A stretch of DNA of 39,470 nucleotides. It comes from Chloroflexota bacterium (GTDB lineage Bacteria; Chloroflexota; Anaerolineae; CG2-30-64-16). The first letter of the stretch is position 1. Each line of letters starts with the position of its first letter. A program made the translations under genes and the position numbers. Under the pieces are notes generated by a model. That model saw nothing but the letters and a program-made list of their open reading frames with translations, searched no databases and had not been told where the DNA came from. Shown one piece after another: positions 25,546 through 31,972 of the stretch. Location: positions 1-39,470 of the forward strand of contig JAKPQT010000329.1 in assembly GCA_029555885.1 (NCBI GenBank), in the 5' to 3' direction.

Positions 25546-27273
25546 ATGCGCACGCTCCTGGTCAGCCTGAATGAACATCCGCTTGCCCTGCTGCGGGCCA
25601 TCGCTGAACTGCGCGACGTGAGCCTGGCATCCAACGTGCGCGCGGACGTGGCCGGGCAACTGGCTGCCGCGCTGGCGGACCCGGCGGCAACACGCGCTGC
25701 GGTGAAGGGTTGCTCACCGGAAGCTCAGGCTGCGTGGCATGGCCTCGTGTCTGCGGGTGGGCGCATGAAAGCCGCCGCGTTCGCGCGGCTGCACGGCGAA
25801 ATCCGCCCCATCGGACCGGGCCGGCTGGAGCGGGAAGCCACGTGGCGTGCGCCGGCCAACGCCGCAGAGGAACTGTGGTATCGCGGACTCATCTACCGCG
25901 CCTTTGCTGAGTTCGGTGAGGGGCCGCTCGAATACATCTACATCCCCGAAGACCTGCCCATCCCTGAGGACCTGGCCGCAGCCGCGCCAACGCCGCATGG
26001 CCCGGCCTTGACGCCCAGCGCCGCGCCTGCCCAGGCCCGCCACGCACGCAACACGCTGGCAGTGGATGCCTGCACCGTGCTCGCCGCCTTCCGCGCGACG
26101 CCTGCCCCGCTCGACCGCGCCGGCGCGCTGGCAGAGGGCGCCGCGCGCGCGCTTCGCCAGCGGCTGTTGAGCGATGATCCCGTCCGGCTGGACTTCCTGC
26201 TGGCCCTTCTGACCGATTGCGGGTGGCTGGCCGCAGACCGCGGCCGGCTGGTCATCAACCACCAGGCCAGCAGCCGGTGGCTGCGCGGGACCCACTGGGA
26301 GCAGGTCACGCAGCTCTTCGCCGCCTGGCGCGACAGCACAGCCTGGAACGACCTGCGCAGGGTGCCTGCGCTGCGCCCCGAAGGCGAATGGCGCAACGAC
26401 CCGCTGCTGCCGCGGCGCGGCCTGCTGGAAATGCTCGCCCGGCTCGACCCGTCCGCCTGGTACCGGCTGACAGACCTGGTTGCGGCCTTCAAGACGTCCG
26501 ACCCCGACTTCCTGCGCCCCGATGGCAATTACACGGGTTGGTATCTCAAGGACGCGGAGACCGGCCTGTACCTCAACGGCTTCGAGGCGTGGGAACAGGT
26601 CGAGGGCCGGCTGCTGGCCTTCCTGATGACGGGGCCGTTGTACTGGCTGGGAGCGGTGGCCTGCGGCACGCTGGACGAAGCGGAACCGCGGGCGACGGTC
26701 TTCCGGCTGACAGCCTGGGGTGAGGCGTGGCTGGCGGGCGGCATCCCGGCCGAGCTGCCCCGGCCCGTGCGCCTGGCCGTGAGCGAGGACTTCACCGTGC
26801 GTGCGCCGTTGTTCTGTCCCCTGCTCGACCGCTTCCGCCTCCTGCGCATCACCGAGCCGCTGGTCGCCGCAGGACCGGAGGCAGCTGGAGCGGACGAGCG
26901 GCCCGCCCTGGGCAGCGTCACCCACACCCGCCACCGTATCACGCGCGCCAGCTTGGCCGCAGCCCGTGCGTCCGGCATCCAGGCCCAGGCCGTGCTCGAC
27001 TTCCTGAAGCGCGCGGGCGGCGCGCCCGTTCCGGCCAGGGTCGCAGCCGCGCTTGGCCGCTACGATCAGCTCGGCGGCGCGCTGCGCGTCACCCGCGGCG
27101 CGGTGCTGCGCGTGCCGGATGCCAGTATGCTCGGAACGCTGCGCGCCGACCCGACGATTGCGCCCTTGCTCGGTGAGATTATCTCCGCGCAGGCCGTCAT
27201 CATCCCCGAGGCCAACGTGCCCCGCGTGCTGGCGCTGCTCCAGGACAGCGGATACACGGTCAAACTGGACTGA
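25546..27273 (+). CDS. Helicase-associated (XPB/Ssl2-like, Helicase_C_3) domain protein without a motor
   Basis: The 575-residue protein starts MRTLLVSLNEHPLALLRAIA and contains EYIYIPEDLPIPE and a C-terminal AVIIPEANVPRVLALLQDSG. These resemble the helicase-associated domain proteins of Chloroflexota and Actinobacteria. I see no Walker A, DEAD or other ATPase motif, so it is not a helicase by itself. The middle is winged-helix-like (residues about 300-420, YRLTDLVAAFKTSDPDFLRP). A DNA-linked role is likely but unproven. The next gene follows 13 nt downstream. Confidence 0.65.
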   Translation: MRTLLVSLNEHPLALLRAIAELRDVSLASNVRADVAGQLAAALADPAATRAAVKGCSPEAQAAWHGLVSAGGRMKAAAFARLHGEIRPIGPGRLEREATWRAPANAAEELWYRGLIYRAFAEFGEGPLEYIYIPEDLPIPEDLAAAAPTPHGPALTPSAAPAQARHARNTLAVDACTVLAAFRATPAPLDRAGALAEGAARALRQRLLSDDPVRLDFLLALLTDCGWLAADRGRLVINHQASSRWLRGTHWEQVTQLFAAWRDSTAWNDLRRVPALRPEGEWRNDPLLPRRGLLEMLARLDPSAWYRLTDLVAAFKTSDPDFLRPDGNYTGWYLKDAETGLYLNGFEAWEQVEGRLLAFLMTGPLYWLGAVACGTLDEAEPRATVFRLTAWGEAWLAGGIPAELPRPVRLAVSEDFTVRAPLFCPLLDRFRLLRITEPLVAAGPEAAGADERPALGSVTHTRHRITRASLAAARASGIQAQAVLDFLKRAGGAPVPARVAAALGRYDQLGGALRVTRGAVLRVPDASMLGTLRADPTIAPLLGEIISAQAVIIPEANVPRVLALLQDSGYTVKLD

Positions 27274-27286
27274 TGGAGAGATAGGA

Positions 27287-28483
27287 TTGAGGATTACTCG
27301 AACAACCCGCGCCGCGTTGGCCGGCGGGCTGCTGCTTGTCGCGATGCTGGCTGCCGCCTGGCTGGTCGACGGTGCAGGGAGCGCCGCGGCCCGGCCCACA
27401 CCGCTCCGGCCGCGGCCGACCGCTGAACCGCTGGTGCCCACGCCCCTGCCGGCCTTCCGCGCGGGAGCGACGCCAGAGCCGATCGGTGCTGAGGCCCCAC
27501 CGGACGCCGCGCTCAGCGTCGCGCCGGTTCCCATCCCAGAGGGCACGGCCGGCAGCGTTTTTCCGTTCGGCGGACCGGCTCGCGGCCGCGTCGGCCTGGG
27601 CTTTGCCACGGGCCTGATCGATGACTACGAATGGGGCGACGGCGCGCCCGGCTGGTGGCTCAACTGGCGCGTACAGCCTCACCCGCCGGAGGTCAGCGGC
27701 AGCCGGTTCGTCCAGATGGTGCGCTTCAACCGCAGCACCTTCCGCCCGGACGAGGACGCGCTGGCCGCAGCCGTGCGTGCCAACCCGGGTTCGCTCTGGC
27801 TGATGGGCAACGAGCCGGATGTCGCATGGCAGGACGATGCGACGCCGGAGCAGTATGCGGCGACGTATGGCCGGCTCCACGCGGTTATCAAAGCCGCCGA
27901 CCCGACCGCGTTGATCGCCATCGCCGGCGTCAGCCAACCGACGCCGCTGCGCCTGGCCTACCTCGACCGCGTTCTCGCCGCTTACCAGGCACAGTTCGGG
28001 ACGGCAATGCCCGTGGATGTGTGGAACGTCCACGCTTTCATCCTGCGCGAAGAGCGTGATTCCTGGGGGGTGGGCATTCCGCCGGGGATGGCAGAGGATG
28101 AGGGGATCCTGTATGACATCGACGACCATGCGGACATGACCATCTTCCGCCAGCAGATTCTCGATTTCCGCCGCTGGATGGCCGAACGGGGCTTCCGCGA
28201 CCGGCCGCTCGTCGTCTCCGAGTACGGCATCCTCATGCCGGAGAGCTACGGCTTCGCGCCTGACGCGGTCGCCGGGTTCATGGCCGACACCTTCGACTTC
28301 TTCCTCACGGCTGCAGATGCTGAACTGGGCTACCCGGCGGATGACAACCGGCTGGTGCAGGCGTTCTGCTGGTACAGCAACTCGGACACGCTCTATCCCA
28401 CGCCGAGCCTGTTTGACCCACAGACACGCGCCCTTACGCCGGTGGGGGAGATGTTCACCGCGTACGTCGCGGGTCTGCCGTGA
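27287..28483 (+). CDS. Secreted clan GH-A-like glycoside hydrolase
   Basis: The TTG at 27287 is the likely start because GGAGAG lies 6 nt ahead and the product begins with a signal peptide (RAALAGGLLLVAMLAAAWLV). A Pro-rich linker (about 35-90) leads to a TIM-barrel-like domain. E176 in MGNEPDVAW matches the acid/base NEP motif and E312 in VVSEYGIL the nucleophile. The spacing fits clan GH-A or the related glycosyl-hydrolase catalytic-core family. The substrate is unknown. The stop is one base from the convergent SCP2-like gene. Confidence 0.68.
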   Translation: MRITRTTRAALAGGLLLVAMLAAAWLVDGAGSAAARPTPLRPRPTAEPLVPTPLPAFRAGATPEPIGAEAPPDAALSVAPVPIPEGTAGSVFPFGGPARGRVGLGFATGLIDDYEWGDGAPGWWLNWRVQPHPPEVSGSRFVQMVRFNRSTFRPDEDALAAAVRANPGSLWLMGNEPDVAWQDDATPEQYAATYGRLHAVIKAADPTALIAIAGVSQPTPLRLAYLDRVLAAYQAQFGTAMPVDVWNVHAFILREERDSWGVGIPPGMAEDEGILYDIDDHADMTIFRQQILDFRRWMAERGFRDRPLVVSEYGILMPESYGFAPDAVAGFMADTFDFFLTAADAELGYPADDNRLVQAFCWYSNSDTLYPTPSLFDPQTRALTPVGEMFTAYVAGLP

Positions 28484-28484
28484 T

Positions 28485-28913
28485 TTACTTCTCTCCCTCA
28501 GCGACCAGTCCCTCCGCGCGGAGCACATCGGGGTAGATGCTGCCGAGATAGCGAAAGACCTCCGCCAGGCGCATGAGGTGGCCGAGAGCCTTGAGGGGGT
28601 TGGTTTCGAGGCGGATCAGGCCGCGACCGTACGCCTCACGCAGGCCCATGTTGTCCAGCCAGATGGCGTGCAGCGTGTCAGCCCCGACGCGCACGGCAAT
28701 GTCAACCGGAGCAGACCGGTCGCCATCCAGCACATAGCGCGGCGGCCGGCCGCGCGTATCGAGCAGCACGACGGCAGACGGGTCGTCGATCGTGATGCGC
28801 AGGGTCAGGCCCCGGTGTCCCAATTGCCCCAGCACCTCGGGCTCGGCCAGCACCCGCTCGAAAAGCGCGTTCACGACGCGGTAGAGCGTCTCGCGATCAG
28901 GATAAAAAGGCAT
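28485..28913 (-). CDS. SCP2 sterol-binding-domain-like protein
   Basis: The 142-residue protein starts MPFYPDRETLYRVVNALFERV. It has the alternating strand and helix pattern of the SCP2 lipid-transfer fold, with LTLRITIDDPSAVVLLD, VDIAVRVGADTLHAIWLDNM and a C-terminal helix. The family binds hydrophobic ligands. It begins 5 nt after the radical SAM stop on the same strand, so the two are probably one operon and may share a lipid-like or hydrophobic substrate. Confidence 0.62.
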   Translation of the reverse strand: MPFYPDRETLYRVVNALFERVLAEPEVLGQLGHRGLTLRITIDDPSAVVLLDTRGRPPRYVLDGDRSAPVDIAVRVGADTLHAIWLDNMGLREAYGRGLIRLETNPLKALGHLMRLAEVFRYLGSIYPDVLRAEGLVAEGEK

Positions 28914-28918
28914 CGCGC

Positions 28919-30007
28919 TCAATCCCGCCTCAACACTTCCAGCCCGACCTTCGCAACGGTCGGCGGATGCAGCAGCATGTTGGCATAGCTGGCGTTCGCC
29001 ATCGGGCAGGCGCACTCCTTGTCGTAGATGGACTTGCGCAGCGCGGCCATGCGCTCCCCGAACCAGATGGGCGCGAGGTCGTAGCCCGTCTCGCGGAGGC
29101 TGCCGACCGGCTCGGCGCGGATGCAACAGCTCCAGATGTCGCCGTTGGGCGCGATGTGTGCGCTGGCCCAGCCCGCATAACAGTCAATGACCTGGGTGCG
29201 CTCATAGAGCACCCGCTTCGCCAGCTGGTAGTACTGGCTGCGGAATGCCTGCGTGACGCGCGCCAGCCCCTTGGCCGGCTGGGCACGCGCCTGCGCGCTC
29301 AGGAAATCGGCAATGGGCGCGTAGGCATCAGGCTCCGGCGTGATGCCCCAGCCGATGGTATCCAGTTCGACGCGCTCCTCGGCCACCTCGGTGATATAGC
29401 TATCGGGCTGGAGGAACTGGAGATTGTGATAGATATCCTGGAAGCGGTGCTGGTTGAACCGGCTGACGACCGTGTGGACAGTCAGGATCAGGTTGCGCTG
29501 GGTCTTCTGCAATTCCTTCAGGGCGTTCCACGTCGCCATCGAGCGTTCCCAGTTGCCCGGCACGCCGCGAATGTCGTCATGTTCTTCCCCGATGCCGTCC
29601 AGGCTCAGGTTCAGCCCGATCTGGCTGTCGAGGCATTCCTGACAGATGCGTTTTACGCGCTCGACCACGCGGTCGGTCAACAGGCCGTTGGTGGGAATTG
29701 TGATAACGGATGGGCGGCAGTGGCGGTACGCGCTGATGACCATCTCGTCCAGGTCGCGGCGCAGGAAAGGCTCGCCGCCTGTGAAAGTGATGTAGAAGGG
29801 CGTGCGCCCCAGGTTGGCAAAAACCTTGTCCCATTCCTCCACTGACATATCATCGTTGGGCTTGCGCCACACATCGCAGGTGCGGCACTTGGAGTTACAG
29901 CGGAAGCTGACGCTCACGACGACGGAGAAGGGGTACATTTTCGGCCAACCGAAGCGCCGAAAGCTCCAATACAGGGGGAGCCTGGGTGCAAGAGAAAGCA
30001 TCGACAT
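28919..30007 (-). CDS. Radical SAM enzyme with C-terminal SPASM-like cysteines
   Basis: The ATG at 30007 is six bases after a TATAAT, and a second ATG lies at 30001. The 362-residue protein has the radical SAM CxxxCxxC at C37, C41 and C44 (RCNSKCRTC), [14 protein letters not shown], and a C-terminal set of cysteines ([18 protein letters not shown] then SCC, and ECACPMA) like a SPASM cluster domain. Such enzymes modify peptides or small metabolites. The substrate is unknown. No precursor peptide gene was found nearby. Confidence 0.83.
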   Translation of the reverse strand: MSMLSLAPRLPLYWSFRRFGWPKMYPFSVVVSVSFRCNSKCRTCDVWRKPNDDMSVEEWDKVFANLGRTPFYITFTGGEPFLRRDLDEMVISAYRHCRPSVITIPTNGLLTDRVVERVKRICQECLDSQIGLNLSLDGIGEEHDDIRGVPGNWERSMATWNALKELQKTQRNLILTVHTVVSRFNQHRFQDIYHNLQFLQPDSYITEVAEERVELDTIGWGITPEPDAYAPIADFLSAQARAQPAKGLARVTQAFRSQYYQLAKRVLYERTQVIDCYAGWASAHIAPNGDIWSCCIRAEPVGSLRETGYDLAPIWFGERMAALRKSIYDKECACPMANASYANMLLHPPTVAKVGLEVLRRD

Positions 30008-30013
30008 GGGGCC

Positions 30014-30019
30014 ATTATA
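30014..30019 (-). promoter_or_regulatory. -10 box of an apparently leaderless promoter for the radical SAM gene
   Basis: TATAAT on the - strand is followed by GGCCCC and then the ATG at 30007, the same six-base spacing as at 19151. No ribosome binding site lies between. Confidence 0.65.
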
Positions 30020-30127
30020 CCGCATGTAGCGCACAGACCGAAGATTGAGGGCCTCCGAACTCACAACACAGGCAGCCAACTGCTCAGTCGGCCCAGCAAG
30101 TTCAAATGCAGCACTTTCAGCAGGATC

Positions 30128-30197
30128 GGAGTCGAGGCTTCAGCCGGTTGGGCTGGCTGTACACGCACACTCCCTAACCGGCTGAAGCCTCGACTCC
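30128..30197. repeat. Extragenic palindrome, copy 2 of 2
   Basis: Two perfect 22-nt arms (30128-30149, 30176-30197) flank a 26-nt loop. The arms match the copy at 15556-15626 except for a C-G pair in place of T-A. It sits in the 285-nt divergent spacer between the radical SAM and TSUP genes. That spacer also holds a run of TTACTC/GTTACTC words (about 30221-30247) and otherwise no gene. Confidence 0.85.
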
Positions 30198-30255
30198 GCC
30201 TGTACTTGGATTTCCCGCACTTACTCGTTACTCATTACTCGTTACTCTTTGCCCA

Positions 30256-30264
30256 TGTTACAAT
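30256..30264 (+). promoter_or_regulatory. Extended -10 promoter for the TSUP permease gene
   Basis: TGTTACAAT is an extended -10 element, with the predicted start near 30271 and a leader of about 22 nt. GGGAG lies 6 nt before the ATG at 30293. The -35 region falls in the TTACTC repeat words and matches poorly. Confidence 0.45.
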
Positions 30265-30292
30265 CCACACAATCCTCACATCGGGAGCCATC

Positions 30293-31069
30293 ATGGAATG
30301 GTATGCTTACCCGCTGCTCGTGCTGGCGGGCATCGCGGCCGGGTTCGTCAACATGCTGGCGGGCAACGGCTCGCTCATCACGCTGCCTGCGTTGATCTTC
30401 GTCGGGCTGCCGGCCAACATCGCCAACGCGACCAACCGCGTCGGGGTCACGCTGCAGAACATCGTCGGCACGCGCGAGTTCCACCGTCGCGGTAAGCTGG
30501 ACATGCCCGGCGCGCTCCTGTTTGCTATTCCCACGACGGTCGGCTCGGTGCTCGGCGCGCAGATCGCCGTGGACATCAACGAGGAATTGTTCCGCCGTGT
30601 GCTGGCGGGCATCATGGTGGTGATGCTCATCCTGATGCTGGTCAAACCGGAACGCTGGCTCATCGAGCGGGTCCAGCCCGGTACGCGGCGGCTGTCCGTG
30701 CTGCAAGTGCTGGCGTTCTTCGCCATCGGCATCTACGGCGGCTTCCTGCAGGCAGGCGTGGGCATCTTCCTGCTCGTGGCGCTGGTGCTCGGCGCGGGCT
30801 ATGACGTGGTGCGGGCCAACGCGGTCAAGGTCCTCATTGTGCTGGTGCTGACCTTAGCCGCACTGATCGTGTTCTGGGCCAATGCCAAGATCGAGTGGCT
30901 GCCGGGGCTGGTGTGCGGCGCAGGCAACATGATCGGCGCGTGGCTGGGCACCCACTTTGCCGTGCGCAAGGGCGTGGTGTGGGTGCGCTGGTTCGTGGTG
31001 GTCGTGGTGCTGGCGTCGGCCGCGCAGTTGCTGGGGGTGTTTGAGTGGATCGGGCGGCTGCTAGGCTGA
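30293..31069 (+). CDS. TSUP (TauE/SafE) family membrane permease
   Basis: The 258-residue protein has about eight membrane segments and the TSUP pattern: the N-terminal GIAAGFVNMLAGNGSLITLPALIFVGLP with a conserved G-G-G run, ANATNRVGVTLQNIVG, and the second half repeat GIYGGFLQAGVGIFLLVALVL. Members move sulfite, sulfonates or organic anions across the cytoplasmic membrane. The substrate is not indicated by neighbours. Confidence 0.87.
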   Translation: MEWYAYPLLVLAGIAAGFVNMLAGNGSLITLPALIFVGLPANIANATNRVGVTLQNIVGTREFHRRGKLDMPGALLFAIPTTVGSVLGAQIAVDINEELFRRVLAGIMVVMLILMLVKPERWLIERVQPGTRRLSVLQVLAFFAIGIYGGFLQAGVGIFLLVALVLGAGYDVVRANAVKVLIVLVLTLAALIVFWANAKIEWLPGLVCGAGNMIGAWLGTHFAVRKGVVWVRWFVVVVVLASAAQLLGVFEWIGRLLG

Positions 31070-31075
31070 GCCTAG
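31061..31075. terminator. Palindrome containing both convergent stop codons
   Basis: CTAGGCT and AGCCTAG flank a single G and carry the TSUP stop (TGA) and the MoaD/ThiS-like stop (TAG) within 15 nt. GC-rich pairs extend outward. It may be a shared two-way terminator; no T-run is present. Confidence 0.4.
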
Positions 31076-31272
31076 CCGCCGCTGATGAGATGGATGGCCT
31101 GCATCTCAGCCCCGTCGGGCACCTCGGTCGTGGCGAAGTCCTTGCGCAGCACGACCTGGCCGTCAATCTTGACGACGATCATGCGAAAGCTGAACTTAAG
31201 CGCGGTGAGCACGTCCTGCACGGTCATGCCGGGCCGGTATTCGACGTCATACTGATTGTTGACGCGGATCAT
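31072..31272 (-). CDS. MoaD/ThiS-like ubiquitin-fold sulfur carrier
   Basis: The 66-residue protein has the beta-grasp length and pattern (IRVNNQYDVEYRPGMTVQDVL) and ends in the diagnostic Gly-Gly (HLISGG). In the family the terminal glycine is adenylated by an E1-like enzyme and turned into a thiocarboxylate that gives sulfur to molybdopterin or thiazole. The start overlaps the brnA stop by four bases (ATGA). The tungstopterin-dependent AOR gene in the same direction upstream suggests a MoaD-type job, but no MoaE or MoeB is nearby. Confidence 0.75.
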   Translation of the reverse strand: MIRVNNQYDVEYRPGMTVQDVLTALKFSFRMIVVKIDGQVVLRKDFATTEVPDGAEMQAIHLISGG

Positions 31273-31559
31273 GCGGGGTCCTCTTCGGCCTGGCCGCTGA
31301 CATTATAGGCAGCCAGTTCTTCCCGGACGACGCGGCGCAGGATCGCCTCAAGGGGTTCCCGCTGGCGCTGCATGTACTCGCGCAACACTGCGTTCATCAT
31401 TGCCTGATAGCTCCCGCCGCCGGCCGCATCAACCCGATCACGGAACCAGTCCAGGACATCCTCATCAATGCGTATCGTGATGCGCGTTTTACCCGCTGGC
31501 AGCGGATCGAGTGCTCCGCGCTTGCCAGCCCCTGTAAAGTCATAATGATCCTTCATCAT
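31269..31559 (-). CDS. brnA: BrnA-family ribbon-helix-helix antitoxin
   Basis: The 96-residue protein contains the BrnA core GALDPLPAGKTRITIRIDEDVLDWFRDR, followed by SYQAMMNAVLREYMQ. BrnA binds and neutralises the BrnT ribonuclease and represses its own operon through the C-terminal ribbon-helix-helix. The start overlaps the stop of the brnT remnant (ATGA), the usual brnTA layout. The antitoxin looks intact although the toxin is broken. Confidence 0.82.
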   Translation of the reverse strand: MMKDHYDFTGAGKRGALDPLPAGKTRITIRIDEDVLDWFRDRVDAAGGGSYQAMMNAVLREYMQRQREPLEAILRRVVREELAAYNVSGQAEEDPA

Positions 31560-31849
31560 TCACCTTCGTAGTACCTGCGTTCCTGCCTGTCAGCTTTCCG
31601 GGCAGAGATGATTCGTATTCGTTCCTGGCGCTACGTCAATATGACAACGAGCACGATACCCGTATCATCCATCCCAAGAGCGACGAACCTCTCTTCGAAT
31701 GGAAACGAATCCGCTTCGACATACAGCTAATCGTCGCCGAATATCTCTGCGGCGCGAGCAAAGCGGATGCCGTGTTTCTCATAGTTGGCCTCAGCCTTTT
31801 CCGGGTCCCACTCATATTCGCGCCCCGGATTGTATGTACGATTGTACAC
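31556..31849 (-). pseudogene. brnT: brnT toxin remnant with two in-frame TAG codons
   Basis: From a GTG at 31849 the frame reads EYEWDPEKAEANYEKHGIRF and then FARAAEIFGDD, stops at TAG (31729-31727), continues LYVEADSFPFEERFVALGMD, stops again at TAG (31633-31631), and ends ERIRIISARKADRQERRYYE. These are BrnT signatures in the right order and in one frame; only the two nonsense codons break it. The second TAG stands where many BrnT proteins have Trp (TGG), which a single G-to-A change would explain. The intact frame elsewhere suggests recent decay. Confidence 0.85.
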
Positions 31850-31853
31850 CGTT

Positions 31854-31914
31854 CCCCTCGACTTGGCAAGTGATTGAATAACAAGTCGAGGGAGCAGGCG
31901 CCTGCTCCCTCGAC
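31854..31914 (-). terminator. Overlapping hairpins behind the AOR gene
   Basis: A perfect 30-nt palindrome (31885-31914, arm GTCGAGGGAGCAGGC) lies 59 nt downstream of the AOR stop. Part of it, CAAGTCGAGGG (31882-31892), can instead pair with CCCTCGACTTG (31855-31865). Read on the - strand the palindrome is followed by TTGTTATT. It probably ends AOR transcription ahead of the brnTA unit. The remaining gap (31915-31972) holds short AGATCT-type words and no gene. Confidence 0.6.
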
Positions 31915-31972
31915 AGATCCAGCCTAATCAGACCTCGGAGATCTGGCGACCTGCGAGATCTCTCTAAGAGCT

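Noticed and set aside
25546..27273. Calling this gene a DNA helicase
   Set aside because: No Walker A or B or other helicase motor motif is present; only the associated domain resembles helicase proteins.
25714..27609. A long - strand open frame opposite the helicase-associated and hydrolase genes
   Set aside because: Its composition is the Arg/Gly/Ala/Pro bias of an antisense shadow and it has no recognisable domain.
31556..31849. TAG recoding (for example pyrrolysine) in brnT
   Set aside because: Other genes here, such as metF, end normally at TAG, and no pyl gene was seen; simple decay explains both stops.
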